From positions 23,630,874 to 23,694,873 of the forward strand of contig OZ005607.1 in the NCBI GenBank assembly GCA_963930655.1: a DNA stretch of 64,000 nucleotides, in the 5' to 3' direction. Below the pieces are notes generated by a model, which made no database searches, was not told the origin of the DNA, and worked only from the letters and a program-made list of their open reading frames with translations. This document shows positions 8,411 to 20,569 of this stretch, piece by piece; position 1 is the first letter of the stretch; each line of letters opens with the position of its first letter. Position numbers and translations under genes: made by a program. Source of the stretch: Myrica gale (lineage: Eukaryota; Streptophyta; Magnoliopsida; Fagales; Myricaceae).

Positions 8411-11400
8411 ATGGATGAAGCTGAATTCCGACGTCTTCTTGATCTTTTCCCGGTCGTCCGATCTCGCGATTACCATGTAACTCTTCCTGCATTTTCCAAG
8501 TCTCTTAATTTGAAATTTCTGAATAGATAATCGTGTCTATTCAAGACAAGGGTTTTAGGTTGGACCCAGATGGTTCCCTTGTTTTGGGTGACCGTAGGCT
8601 GGACCCAAATGGTCTCTCTTTAGTTGGTGAAAGTTCCCGCCTTTGGGGCTGTGATTTGCGTCCTTATGGGCTGCCGTGGTTAAAGTCTGTATAGTTGTTC
8701 AGGACAATAAACTCCATATTTGTCCCCAGAAGTCTCCTTACTGATTGTGTGTATAGTAGCACAAAGGTGATCCAATGTGGTCGTATTTGTACTACTTGGT
8801 ATCTGAACGTGTAATGATTGAATGACAAGACTAATAGGTAATGGAGTAAACATAAGCCCTTTTTATGAGGTGAATTGAAGAAATAAGTGGGTTATTATCA
8901 ATGGGAAAACTGAAATTAGGGGTCATGACTTACAGATGATATAACTAGCATGTTGGAGACCAAGGACGTTTACAGAATCGAATGGACTAGGATTCGTTAA
9001 TTCAGATTGCAATATCTGACAACGGGGCTCGGTAAAAAATGTTGTCTGCACCAATTTTCTTGTTTGAAATTTTAGGAATTTATGATGCACACGTAAAATG
9101 GTATGTCATTTGATAATTGCAATAAGAATGGCACGTGTATTTTATCTTGCTACCCTTTATGAAGGACAGAATATTACCAATAGGCGTATGAGGCAAAACT
9201 GGGTCACACTCTCAGTCTAGTACATGATTAAGCATAGGAAGCAGAAAAATGTAGGCCATTATCTTTACTGTTCATATTTTTCAACTAGAGCCTGAACACA
9301 ACTCTGTTATTATCTATCTCCATCTTGCGCCTTCCTTTATGGCCCCTATTAAACGATCAATGACTATACTTTTATTATTGTTGTTCTTATTTTTATTATC
9401 CTGTCCTGGTTTGCCTTTCAAAACTTATGGGACAAGATTTCAGCCTATCACCAAACATTTGGTTGTAGGTTCTTTTAGATTAGCAGCCATAACAATTAAT
9501 TGGGATATCTTGAGCTATGCTTTGGCGTGCAATGAAACAGCACATAGATGATTCATTGGGAGTTTTAAGAGTCTTTGGGGATATCTTCTGTTACTAGCCT
9601 TTTGGATTCTGCTTGGTGTTGAGTTTTGGCAACTTCTGAAGTACCTCTCATAAAGGTATCTTTGTGGATTTTATTTTCCTTCACCTTCCTGTCCAATTGT
9701 TAGGGGAAATGGTAAAGGTCCTTCCATGTGTTTGAGCAACATAATCTTGAATTGCTTAGTTGGCCCCATAGGCATTGGCGAAGTTTGTATTGCAATTTCG
9801 CTTTAGAGACTGAGCTCTAGAGAAGGAAAAGGAAACAGTGGGGCTTGGTAGGCTTGAGGACTGAAATTCTTGGCCAAAAAGGTACTAATTAATGCTAGGA
9901 TGTGGCTTGTAAGAAGGCGTTTATAGTCAGAATGCTACGTATGAGAGTTGAATTGGGATTTCGTATGATGGAAGGTCAATGGCATTAAGGCAGATTTTAG
10001 TCACTGTTTTACCAAATTCAGTATGACATCAGGATTCAATCATATTGTCAAGAAACCGAACTAGGGCTGATTCTTTTACTTTTCCAATTTTTCTTGATAA
10101 ATTGGCCACAAACAGGAAAATTGGACTTACATCTAACAAAATGAGACGCTTGGCCTATTTTTAACTTAATGCCCTCTCTTAAAAATTGAAGTTATGCCCA
10201 GGTAAAGGAAACAACTGCAGTCCTTAGACCTTCGTAATGAGTGTTTAATACACTTGCTATGGTCATGATTGATTACTAAGCTAATAGTGGACTCTTCCCA
10301 ACCCCCCTAAAAAAGGTAAAGGGTAAAGGAAGCCAGAGAAATGGGCAAAGTTAAATGGATGTGCCAAGGTAATAGACAGATTTGTAATGCTAAATTGTAG
10401 ATCAGATCCTATAAGTCATACTATAGCTATTGTGAGATAGATCTTTTCCTTTGGAACAGAATTAATTAATAATATATCCTTCATTTGCTCGATTTTTTAA
10501 TGCTCGCCGTCTTCTTCATCTGTACTTAACTGTTTGCTTTGATTAGTGTTTTTAAGTTGTTATTCAAGAACGTCAATACTTCATCGGTTTTAAACCTTAA
10601 ATTCCATTGTTCTTGTGCAAGATTGATATTGAGAACGAATATTCTAAATTATGAGCATTCCACAAGGTATCGCTAATTTTGGTACTTCAGAGGGGGAAGT
10701 CTCTTGAATTTGTACCATGTGGAAAGTTTTTTGATTGTCCTGAATTTGGATCCGGCTCAAACGCTTGAACCCTGTTCTCGTGAAACAATTTAGTTGAAAT
10801 ACCTAAATGTGGTTTCTATTGTCTTTTAACACAAGCGCAAACTTTTGTTAAAAATTTTCTTCTTTGGTTGCTTATACATTTACCTGACACGTATTTTAAT
10901 GTAAATCCAGGTGGAATCAGAGGCATCAAGAGTATCAACATCAAATTCAGCACAGAATGAGGTGGTATAATTGGCACTGCTACATAAAATATGTCAATGT
11001 ATTCCTATATATAAAATGCCAGTTGACAGTTTTGACCTCACAGCAGATGAAGGAATGGCAAGATGCGTGGGATGAGGGGGATAAACAGGAAATTGAGAAT
11101 CATGGAACTAGTCTACATGGTAATTCCTTTCATATAATAATTTTGGTGCATTTCTTTCCAATGTGCCGTGCATTTTGAATGGGGTTTGTTTAGGAGCTGA
11201 TGTTGGAGGAAAGGAGAGGGAATGTCACTGGTTCTCTTACATTCCCTCCTAAGCCTGCACTGAAAGGAGGCAGAATGCTTCATTCACTTCATCCCAAGAC
11301 ATATCTTTATTCCAAGATATGGAAGTTCATCTTTCTCTACTTTCAGTTGTATCTCTTTCTTTTCAATTTCTTCCATTTTGAACCCCCTAAACCTTGCATT

Positions 11401-13639
11401 CTATATTTTTTTCATTCTTTACACGCCTCTCTTTTCCCCCAATATACTTCCATTGGCATTTTATGCATATTTTTTTGTTGAACTTAACAAGTTGACGAAT
11501 ATCTTTGACCTTAGTGAGCCACTTGGTCTTAAAAAGACCAACTTTCTTGTTAAATTTATCTTAGTAGTTTATAGATGCCCACCCATTGTGATTCCATCTT
11601 TGAACCATTGAGCCGTTGTGATTTTGGTATGTGCAGTATGTACTTGATTGGAGAACATGGAAATGTTTCACCGAGTGTGTTGATAGATTTTGCTGTTTTA
11701 TTGTGTAAACTTTATCAAAATTGAATTAGTACAACATATTGCAGGTAGCTGGCTTTTTTTTTAACATTAGGTTCCACAGTTCTCTGTTTTTATTTATTTC
11801 TTCTTCAGTACGTTTTTTGAATAATTTGCACTTTAAATTTGAGTACATCACTTGATTGGAATAGAGGGAGACAGCATGGATCGTTTTAGGTGACTAAGAC
11901 GCATTCCTACTTGTATCTGACTTCTCGTGTAGAAGTTAAATTGTCATGCTTATGTGGTTGTTTGTGAACAGCTGCATTTTGGGGGAAGCTAAAGTTGGCT
12001 GCTGAGAGGAAGGTAGGTTCACAACTAATCTTACCACTTCTAGCATTTTAATTACCAGCGTGCCCATGTTTGGATTGACAAAAAAAATTTGAAAATTTTT
12101 TCAGTCACTTCTTCACCAACTTCAACACCTTTTCCCAAACTCCAACACCTTTTTACAAACTTTCAACTATAACCCCTAGATCATTTTATTTCTAGGAAAC
12201 ATAAAAAACTAGTACGAGGAATGCTATTGTTCCCCATGTTTAACTCCATGGTTGAGTCCAACATTTATTGCATTATGTTGGATGGGAAAAGAAAAAAAGC
12301 AGTTCAGTAGATCCCTTTTAGTCGTCTAATTATGTTGTAGGTTTACTGAAGATTGTATGAAGTATCTTATATTTGATTTTGAGGAAAAGTCACTTTGCGC
12401 CCTCAAATTACCAAAGCAATCTCAAATAAGGGTTTCAACTACCAATGTTATCACATTGAACCCTAAAACTACTAAATGTCATTAATTTGCGCCCCTAAAA
12501 AAGATCTAACCGTCAAAATCATGCCATGTGTTAATGAGCTATATGGCACGGTTTTGACTGTCAGATTTTATTTTAGGGTGTTAATTGATTGATTTTGAAA
12601 GTTTAGAAGTTTAATGTGTCAAAGGTAGTAGTTGGGACCCCTATTTGAGATTTTTTTGGTAGTTTCCTAAAAAAAATCTAACTGTCAAAATCATGTCATG
12701 TGTTATAAATGATATGACACGGTTTTGACTGTCAGATTTTATTTTAGGGCGTAAATTGATTGATTTTGAAAGTATAGAAGTTTAATGTGTCAAAGGTAGT
12801 AGTTGGGGCCCCTATTTTTTGGTAGTTTGGGGCGCAAAGTGACTTTGCCCCTTTTATTTTTTAGATGCTCAACCAATACTGGATTTGTGAGTCTAGATAG
12901 AGATAGAAAAGGGATTGAGTTCATTTTCTGGTTAAGAGAGAGAGAGCAAGAAAAAGAGTAAATAGTTGTCATTATAGTTACTTTGTATGTCACAACTGAA
13001 CAGCTAAACTCAGAAGAAAAATTGTTCTTTGATTAAGCTTTTTAGTATATTATGCTTTATGTCTTGGTAACTAAGATTATTACCAGAAAGAAGGCCGAAA
13101 ATGTAGTGAATGTCTAAGATATTGATAGTAGTCACTAAGCCCTATTTACAACTAAAACAAACTAGACTCTCACAACGCAAGAGCATAGGCAAGCTAGATA
13201 AAAAAGAAAGAAAGAAAATAAATACTACTAAGGAATAATTGTAAGATTTGAAATTCACTGCGATAGCAATAATTGTAGCACAAGATGAAGGAAAAAAAAA
13301 AACAGGGGAAGGGGGGGATTGGGAGGGACTGAAGAAAAAGAGAGGAAAGCTCTGTAAAGAAACATGGAGACTGGTCGAATCTAACTATTGGTGCTCATTT
13401 GTTTCATAGGTGGGAGCAGCAGAAGCAGAGAGATTTTGCAAGGCCTTTCAACAAATTCATAAGAAGCTTGTACGTGCTATTCATTTTACCCCATCCTCTA
13501 GTCCTTTTTTTTTGCTTTCCCATTTTCTGTTGTTAAAGGTATTGAAAATTTTGTTTCCTATTATTTCCAGGTGCGTGAAGAACTGAGCTTAGATGCTGCT
13601 CGTAGCTTTATAAACTTGTCAAAAGGTTCTGCAGAATAG
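8411..13639 (+). CDS. small plant protein of unknown function, 120 aa, six exons
   Basis: Exons read as 8411-8476, 10911-10961, 11044-11119, 11972-12012, 13410-13469 and 13571-13639. Each is bounded by GT and AG, and phases agree to a TAG stop. The product starts MDEAEFRRLLDLFPVVRSRD, has an acidic middle (MKEWQDAWDEGDKQEIE), then AAFWGKLKLAAERKVGAAEA, and ends VREELSLDAARSFINLSKG. It is hydrophilic and mostly helical in character, with no signal peptide or membrane segment, so it is probably a soluble cytosolic or nuclear protein. I do not recognise a named domain. A purine-rich leader with AGCAGCAG precedes the ATG. The exon 2 donor (GAG|GTGGTA) is weak and exon 3 could start 3 bases later, so those borders are less certain. 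Intron 1 is 2.4 kb and intron 4 carries a MITE. Confidence 0.78.
12381..12851. mobile_element. MULE-type MITE (471 bp) in intron 4 of the small unknown gene
   Basis: The termini are inverted: GAGGAAAAGTCACTTTGCGCCC at the left, and the right end reversed is GGGGCAAAGTCACTTTGCGCCC. The flanks TTTGATTTT (12372-12380) and TTTTATTTT (12852-12860) are a 9-bp duplication with one mismatch. The centre holds a direct duplication of about 150 bp: the block with AACTGTCAAAATCATG(C/T)CATGTG and ending GTGTCAAAGGTAGTAGTTGGG occurs at about 12500-12635 and again at 12670-12805. It is non-coding, and being intronic it should be spliced out. Confidence 0.8.
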
Positions 13640-15341
13640 TTTCACGAATGCTTTTAAACATGCTTTATTCTTTGTCCTGTCTCTTAAAGGACTACATGAG
13701 CTTTCAGATTGGAACAGACATTGCCCTCCTAGTAGTATTTGGGTTATATTGTTGAGTGTAACATCGCGTCTTTCGAATCAACTTTGTCCAAAATGAAGTA
13801 TTCGTAGGACGGTTTCATGTGCATGGTTTTGGTGCAGACTTCATGACTCTTATTCTCAACTCAACCAACCAGAGACCCCTGTCCATTGAAAGGTTCATGA
13901 GGAACTCCAGGAGTTGATTTCTTTCTGCAAAATTTTGAGAAACTGTAGCAATCTTCTCCTCAGTTATAGGATTTATTTCCTTTTGGACAGAAGAGAGTCA
14001 AAAGACCAAGAAATCTCCTTTTATGAGTTGTTTTTTTTTTTGTGTTTGTGTTTGAGGAAGATATGTCGTTTGATGAATAAACCAGCTGAATCATTTGTCT
14101 CTCATTTTGTTGGAAATTTTGCAACTATTCCAAAATGTTTTACCTTTTGGATTTTCTTTTTTTGGGTTCTATAGTTGCCTCTTGGACCTTTTATGTAAAT
14201 GACTAATTCATTTATGCAAACCTCTCAATCTTCACTTTTAGAAGAAATTACTCCTTCAAGAGGGGTTTAATTAGTAAATAGAATTTTTATAACCATTTCG
14301 AGTCATGAACGTTAGGAGTTTGAAATCTGGTTAAAGTATCAAAGAAATCTTTGACATACATTTCAAATAATGTAAGACTATATTTTCAAATCGCATTGGT
14401 ATGATCGCGACCTGACTAGATAATCAAATCTAACCTTGCAAAATATGGAGATAAAATTGTTATTTCGCATGTCAAAAAATTATTTTCCTTCCATATTAAC
14501 TGAAAAATGTTAAGAGGTGCAAGGAGTTGTGAAAATGTTAAGAGGTGCAATCGAATTGATGAATGCAATGTGACAAAAATAATAAATAGAAGTGTAAATA
14601 CTCAAAGTTCGAAAGTACAAAATATAGTTATCCCAGAAACAAAAACAGTGAAAAGCGTGAAACAAAAAGTCTGACTAAATTATAACAAAATTGGCTATTA
14701 TTATTATTGAAATAATTCGGATTTTAGTTCTCCTTTGGACCCATTGGAGAGTACTTGACTTGTTGAGAAAAAAAAATTGGGATTGTAAGTAATAAATATT
14801 GAGGAATTCCTATTCTCAATGGTTAAAGTATACACCTATAAAAAAGATCCAAACTAGTCATAGCGAAATGCAACATATCGATGTATTCTTATCCATCGGA
14901 GTGAAAAAAAGTAACTTCAATGGAATTGATGAACATGGTTTTGATTTGAATTAAACCGCTTTCCAAGCTGACTGTCCTATTCAGTGTTTTCCTGTTGCCC
15001 ACGCCCACATATCATTCCAGATGTTTGACCTAAACATGGTCGGACACAACGAAGAACAAAATACAAAAGGTACAAGTTATAGGACTAAGAAATCCCGCAA
15101 TTGGCAGGAAACTAATCACTGGTGAAACATTACAGGGTTGTCTTCAACTCCTGATGTTTTTTTTTTATTATTATTTAAGAAAAACAAAACGGGGATGTCC
15201 AGTGTTACAGAAGATACAAAATACACAGCAGTACAATAGTCTACAGTTGCTGGGACAAGAAGGCCTATTTTCTCCAGTATCATGAACTGCCTCACTCACC
15301 TGAATAAAGATCCAAATACAATGACCATGCAGCGCTATGAC
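13640..15341. other. 3' flank between two convergent genes
   Basis: This holds the 3' UTR of the small unknown gene and the 3' side of CPN10. A short direct repeat, TGTTAAGAGGTGCAA, occurs twice near 14508-14550. No further gene seen. Confidence 0.45.
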
Positions 15342-18201
15342 TTAGTCCTGAAGAACTCCCAAAACATCCTCATCTCTATACAGATGATACCTGGAATGAA
15401 GTTCACGGAAAACAGGTTAGGGGCAGTAAAGACTATTTTCTCTCAAAATGTCATGGAAGCGATAGAGGGAAATGTGAATATGCTTGCGCCTGTTGCAAGA
15501 GTGCGGGAAGAAGAGTTTTCACAACACCTTCAGAATAGCTGTGAAAATGGTTTCTAAACAATTTCCTATACATGCCAGTTAAGGGCTAAAAGCATGTTTG
15601 AATATAAAAAATAGGGCAAATACTTCTACACGAATACGATCAGAATGTAAGATTTCTGGAAGTTATGAAACGGGCAAAAAATTTACACACCAACCATTGG
15701 AAACTGAGGAAGAACGACGACATTAGAAATTTGAAAATGCAGTTTATATCTTGATACCAGTGTAACTTCAACATCATATTGATGCTATGAATCTACTAGA
15801 CAACATAGACTGTTATAATTATTTTGTTTCAGTGCAAACTTTTTCCTGATTTGCTTGTGTTTGATGCCATTGAATGTTGTTGGGCTCTGCAAATAGGTTT
15901 AATTCAAGTTCTCTAGAATCATTTCCTTGTTCCGCTAAGACAAAACATGACCTTAAATTTGTGCAGCTTTCAAGATAATGATAAATTTGCAAAATCTATT
16001 AGAGCAGCTTTTAGATTGGGAAGATGGTAGGTTTAGCAGCCCAAAACCTCAAAAGTATCTACCCTTTACTTATTGGATCACATATTGAAGGAGCACTGGA
16101 AGCATGTACACCGAAGGCAATTTATCTTCTAGCCATCACACTGAAAAGGGTAAAACACATTACATACTTCCCTGTCATCTAAAACGTATCAAACTTTACT
16201 TCTCGAGCATCACCATGATGCCCCTGCAAACATTCAGTAAGAACAGCTTCCTCAAATCCTACCGATGGTGGTATATTGCCTCTATACACAAGGTAATTAC
16301 AAGACCTTAGTAGACCATGAAAAGGTGGACAAAACGTGGACAGGAAAAGTTGGCAAACATAAATTAAAGCACAATAGCTTTAGAGTGCAAATTAAAGGGT
16401 AATCTTTCAACTTAATACATCCCAATCATTTAAAGCACCCAACAAACTACACTTCAAGCGAGAGAGGTAACAAAATTCTCCTAGGTTTCATGACATGGTT
16501 TAGTAGAGAATGAACTCTTTCAAACCAAACTCTAATTCATTTCCTGAGAGATCCAGGTTCTTGTTCTTTGGTGTATCACCAAGATCCTTCAATGACCAAT
16601 ATTCTGTTGAAGAAATACCCAACTAATCTAATTCAATATCATCTGACAGATTGCATAAAGCCCATTGAGGCAACAGAACTGTAGAAAGTATACTTCTATT
16701 ACAGCTCTGTCTACTATAATAGTAGCACTTAATATTATCCCTATTAACAGTGGCTTAGTTGATCTTTGATGATTGATGAACCATCGACACAGATGTCATT
16801 TGTCTCAAGAGATAACAAAACTACTACATATCACATGAATGCTGACTACAAAAAATACAATTATTTCATCACCTATAACAGCCTCTAAAACTAAAATCCT
16901 CTGAATGTCGTAAGAGGAGTATAACTTACTCTTTATCACCAAGCAGTACTTGAGTTCCTCCAAATTCAGGCAAAAGAACCTTGTATCCTTCCTTTACACT
17001 GACGGTAATAAGGTTCCCATCTCTATCACGTGCACCCGGGCCCACAGCAACAACTTTTCCAGGGTTCAGCTGAATTATCAAGCAGCCAAAAAGAGACAAT
17101 GTAAACCAAGAAGAAGAATAAAAGGACAACAGCTGCAAGAAAAAAAAGATTTGGTAGTTGACAAACACACAAATTGAGACGAGTGCTAGTGGAATCTCTG
17201 CAGCCAAGGCTGATTTCTTTATGTTAAGATGTGTGACCCAGTGGTTTTAACTTTAGAACACGTAAATAATGTGGGTTAAGTCAGTCTTACAAGCAGCACA
17301 ATTCTAAATAGGAGGTGAGCAACAGCAACTGCGCCACAGCTTCAAGTACTCTTATGAATATAAATAACCTAAGAAAACACAAAAAGTTTCTTCGATTCTC
17401 TGATCTATCAAAACTTGATTAGAAGAACAGAAAAGTCGGTAGAAGAAGTACAGCAATTCTAGGAAACAAAAAACTAATTTTCTGCTTCCTTAGGTACTAC
17501 GAAAGAATCAACTCCAGGTCAATGATTTCTATTAGTCTAACAAAGTGAGTTTTCTTTCCCAACGGATAAATGTTATACATATGAATTCTCAGTATAGCCC
17601 CTCGTACTGTCACACCTCTTTTTATTAATAAAGTTTACCTCACTTATCAAAGAAAATGAAATCCCAGAAATTCAACACCTACTCCGAGGAACGTTGGAAA
17701 AAAAGGATGGATTCGAGTTTAATTCAAAAAGATACAAAAAAAAAGAATTCTCAAATTGAAAATATGCCAGAGTAGCAAAATAACAGACGAAAGCCCATGG
17801 AGAAAAACCTTAAGCATCTTATCCAAAGAGAATCATAACATAACAATGACAGAACTTAAATGAATAAAAGGCAAAGACAAAAACCAATCAGGAGAAGGTA
17901 AGCAAGCCTGCTGTCCGGATAATATCGAAAACCAGAATAATGCCCAGAAGGCAAATGTAACATTGCATTCAAACGCATTTTCAGATTCCAGAAAAATAAA
18001 AACTACAAATAAATTACAAGATCAAATATTCCAACTTGAGACTTTCCCAACAATTTCATAGAAGAAATAAAACAAGGAAAAGGAACAGTTCGTTACCTTG
18101 GTGATTGTCTCGGGAAGTATGATACCGGAGTTGGTTTTTGAAGGAAGAAGAATTTTCTCTACCAGAACGCGATTGAAGGTAGGAATCAGACGCTTCGCCA
18201 T
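15342..18201 (-). CDS. CPN10: 10-kDa chaperonin, mitochondrial type (GroES/CPN10)
   Basis: Three exons on the minus strand: 18201-18097, 17069-16930 and 15390-15342. Together they encode 97 residues, the usual length of a plant mitochondrial co-chaperonin. The N-terminus MAKRLIPTFNRVLVEKI is followed by the mobile loop SKTNSGIILPE (about residues 21-31), whose IIL contacts Cpn60. Then come GKVVAVGPGARDRDGN, the KEGYKVLLPEFGGTQV block, and the end YHLYRDEDVLGVLQD. The protein forms a seven-fold cap on Cpn60 and helps imported matrix proteins fold. Phases agree: exon 2 ends GA and the Glu codon is completed by the first G of exon 3. An in-frame extension upstream of the ATG begins only at a TTG, so MAKRL is the start. 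The GYKVL and GVLQD positions may differ from other plant copies, but the frame is intact. Confidence 0.95.
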
Positions 18202-18471
18202 TCCGGACTCAGAAAGGGGATTGGGCAGAAAGCAGAAGAAAGTCTGTTGAATGAGAACTAGAAGATTCTTCCACTTCTCGTTGCCTCCTCGGTTCTCTGC
18301 GCCTGATGACGTCAAGAGGATTCATGAGGTTTTAAGAAGGGATTTAAGACATGGTGAAGTTACGCTTCTGCCCACACCTTCTACATAGTCCATAGTAAGA
18401 TTTGCTCGTAAAATTTGTATTAGTCCATTCTCGAATCTCAGATGCATCGCCGAGTTATATGTTAAAATCTT

Positions 18472-18849
18472 GAGTTAATTACACTTTGAGTCCCTTATTT
18501 TTGGGGTCATTTATAATTTGTACCTTATATTTTATTTTTAAAATATTAGACCTCTTATTTTCAACATTTTTGCAATTAGTACCCTGTATCCGATTTGGCT
18601 GTCTAAGTTGACGGATTCCGTCAAAACGTGGGGTGCAATGTGTAAATTCCTCGAAAGATAAGGAGCACAATGTGTACATACCTCCAAAGATAAGGGGTGC
18701 AATGTGTAAATATTTTGACTGAATCCATCAATTTATACGGTCAAATCTGGTACGGGATAAGACAAGGGACCTAATGTCTCAAAAATAAAATATCGGGGTG
18801 TAAATTGTAAATGACCCCAAAGATAAGAGGTTCAAAGTGTAATTAATCC
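18472..18849. mobile_element. MULE-type MITE, 378 bp
   Basis: The termini are inverted: GAGTTAATTACACTTTGAGTCCC and, from the right end, GGATTAATTACACTTTGAACCTC. The similarity continues inward (TTTGGGGTCATTTA and more) for over 60 bp. The flanks TAAAATCTT (18463-18471) and TAAAATATT (18850-18858) are a 9-bp duplication with one mismatch. It lies about 270 bp upstream of the CPN10 start codon, in its promoter side. Confidence 0.72.
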
Positions 18850-19413
18850 TAAAATATTTTTTTTAACTTTAAATTATATCCTTTATTTTCCTCTTTATTA
18901 AATTCAGACATTGGTGTAAGGATATTTTCTTCAATTTAATTATATAATAGTTAAGATGAAGGACAACTTAATAACTAAAAGATTAATTTGAAGAAAGATA
19001 AACACCACATGTAAACCTTACACTATTTAATGATACTCTTGTAAAGTTTCAGACAGTGTGAACTCTATATTGGAGTTCACTTGTATCTATTTCTCTTCAA
19101 ATTGTACGTTACAATTCATGCATAGTATTATTGTAGAAGATTCTAGTTATTGTTTTATTAATTAACCCTAATTATTAGTAGGTTTTTATTGTTTTGCTAG
19201 TGTACTAGATTAGTAGGACATGTTTAAAGTGTTTTATTGACATATGTATTGTGTTAGTGGTCCATGTGATCTTAAGTATTTTGGTAGCGTTACTTATATT
19301 TATTAACCCAGTAGATTGATAGGGAGTTTGAACATATTCGTACAAAATATTTAAGTGATTTTCTTAAAAAAGAGCATGCTTAGTTTATGTGTAGTTTTAT
19401 GTTAGGGTATAAG

Positions 19414-19979
19414 AGGGTGGGTATTTCGGTACTTATCAAAAACCATATTTTGGTTCCTGTAAATACCGGAATTGGAATTACCGAATGAAACCGAAAATTC
19501 CATATTGATTTGTGAATTTTTCGGGCCAATTTTTATATGGACCGAAAATCATTTTTAGGCATTTTGGGGTCAAATTTGGTGCCTTTTTAGGTCAAATTGA
19601 ACTTATGAATTCTATTTAAACCCATATATGTGTGTGACCAATAAACAATATTGGCACACAATATAAACAAAAAAATTAAATGAAATTATAATAATTCATA
19701 CAACGTCCAAATAAAAAATACACAAATGACAAATATCTAACAAAATATTACAACCACTACTAAAGTCTAAACTCCAATGAAAGCATTATGAATACACATA
19801 AACAATTGTATCATATAAATCACATGAGCCAAGTATATAAATAAATAAATAAAATACCAAAACCGGAAATTCCGGTATAATATCTCGTATTGGTTCTGGT
19901 TCGGAAAATGAGATAAATCTCATATCAATTCCGGTTCCGATATAGACCGAATAGGGAACCGGAAATTTCTGCAAACCCT
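19414..19979. mobile_element. hAT-like MITE, about 566 bp
   Basis: The left end AGGGTGGGTATTTCGGTAC and the reversed right end AGGGTTTGCAGAAATTTCCGGT are imperfect inverted termini. Both subterminal regions are rich in ACCGGAA and TTCCGGT motifs. The flanks GGTATAAG (19406-19413) and TATATAAG (19980-19987) share 6 of 8 bases and may be a worn 8-bp duplication. The middle is AT-rich and non-coding. Confidence 0.6.
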
Positions 19980-20454
19980 TATATAAGCTTATAGGCACGT
20001 AATCCAGAGACTTGGAATTGTATTCTAACATTATAAATCCTAGATAAGTAAGGAGATGCATGAGAAAATACTTCGGCAAAAAATATTATGAGAATCACAC
20101 AATATACTTAATTATAACTGAATTCGCGTGAGATTTTATATATTTTGGTTGGAGATGCTTAAAAGAAGGGCATGCAAATTATTCTAACGCTAGCTGTATG
20201 CAGAAGTATACTTCTATATATATACACCACTCATGCACTCAACTCCTTAACTAACCTTATAGCCTAACTACGGTACTCTTAGGAAACCCTTTACGAAAAA
20301 GCACAATTTGACAACTCCAAAGGTGTTACCAGATCTAACCTCTAACAGCTCCTTACCATTCAAGATCAACGAGCTCCTAGTACTAACAAATTTCTATTGG
20401 AACAGAAACCAATTAGCTCACATAAACTAACTCATGCTGTGTGTAATGTGTTCC

Positions 20455-20464
20455 TTATTTAAAG
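20455..20464 (+). promoter_or_regulatory. candidate TATA box of the MFS transporter gene
   Basis: TTATTTAAAG lies about 106 bp upstream of the ATG, at a plausible distance for a start site around 20490 with a leader of about 80 bases. It is called from sequence and position only. Confidence 0.4.
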
Positions 20465-20569
20465 CTCATTGCTCCCATAACAAGACACAGAGATCGAATC
20501 TAAACAGCTACCCACTATAGCGTCGCTATTGCTCGGCATTCTTTGCTCTCAGAACAGAGGAGAGGAGAA

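Noticed and set aside
9339..9551. 70-codon frame with a hydrophobic start inside intron 1 of the small unknown gene
   Set aside because: The Leu/Phe run comes from a T-rich stretch, there is no continuation or motif, and it sits within an intron.
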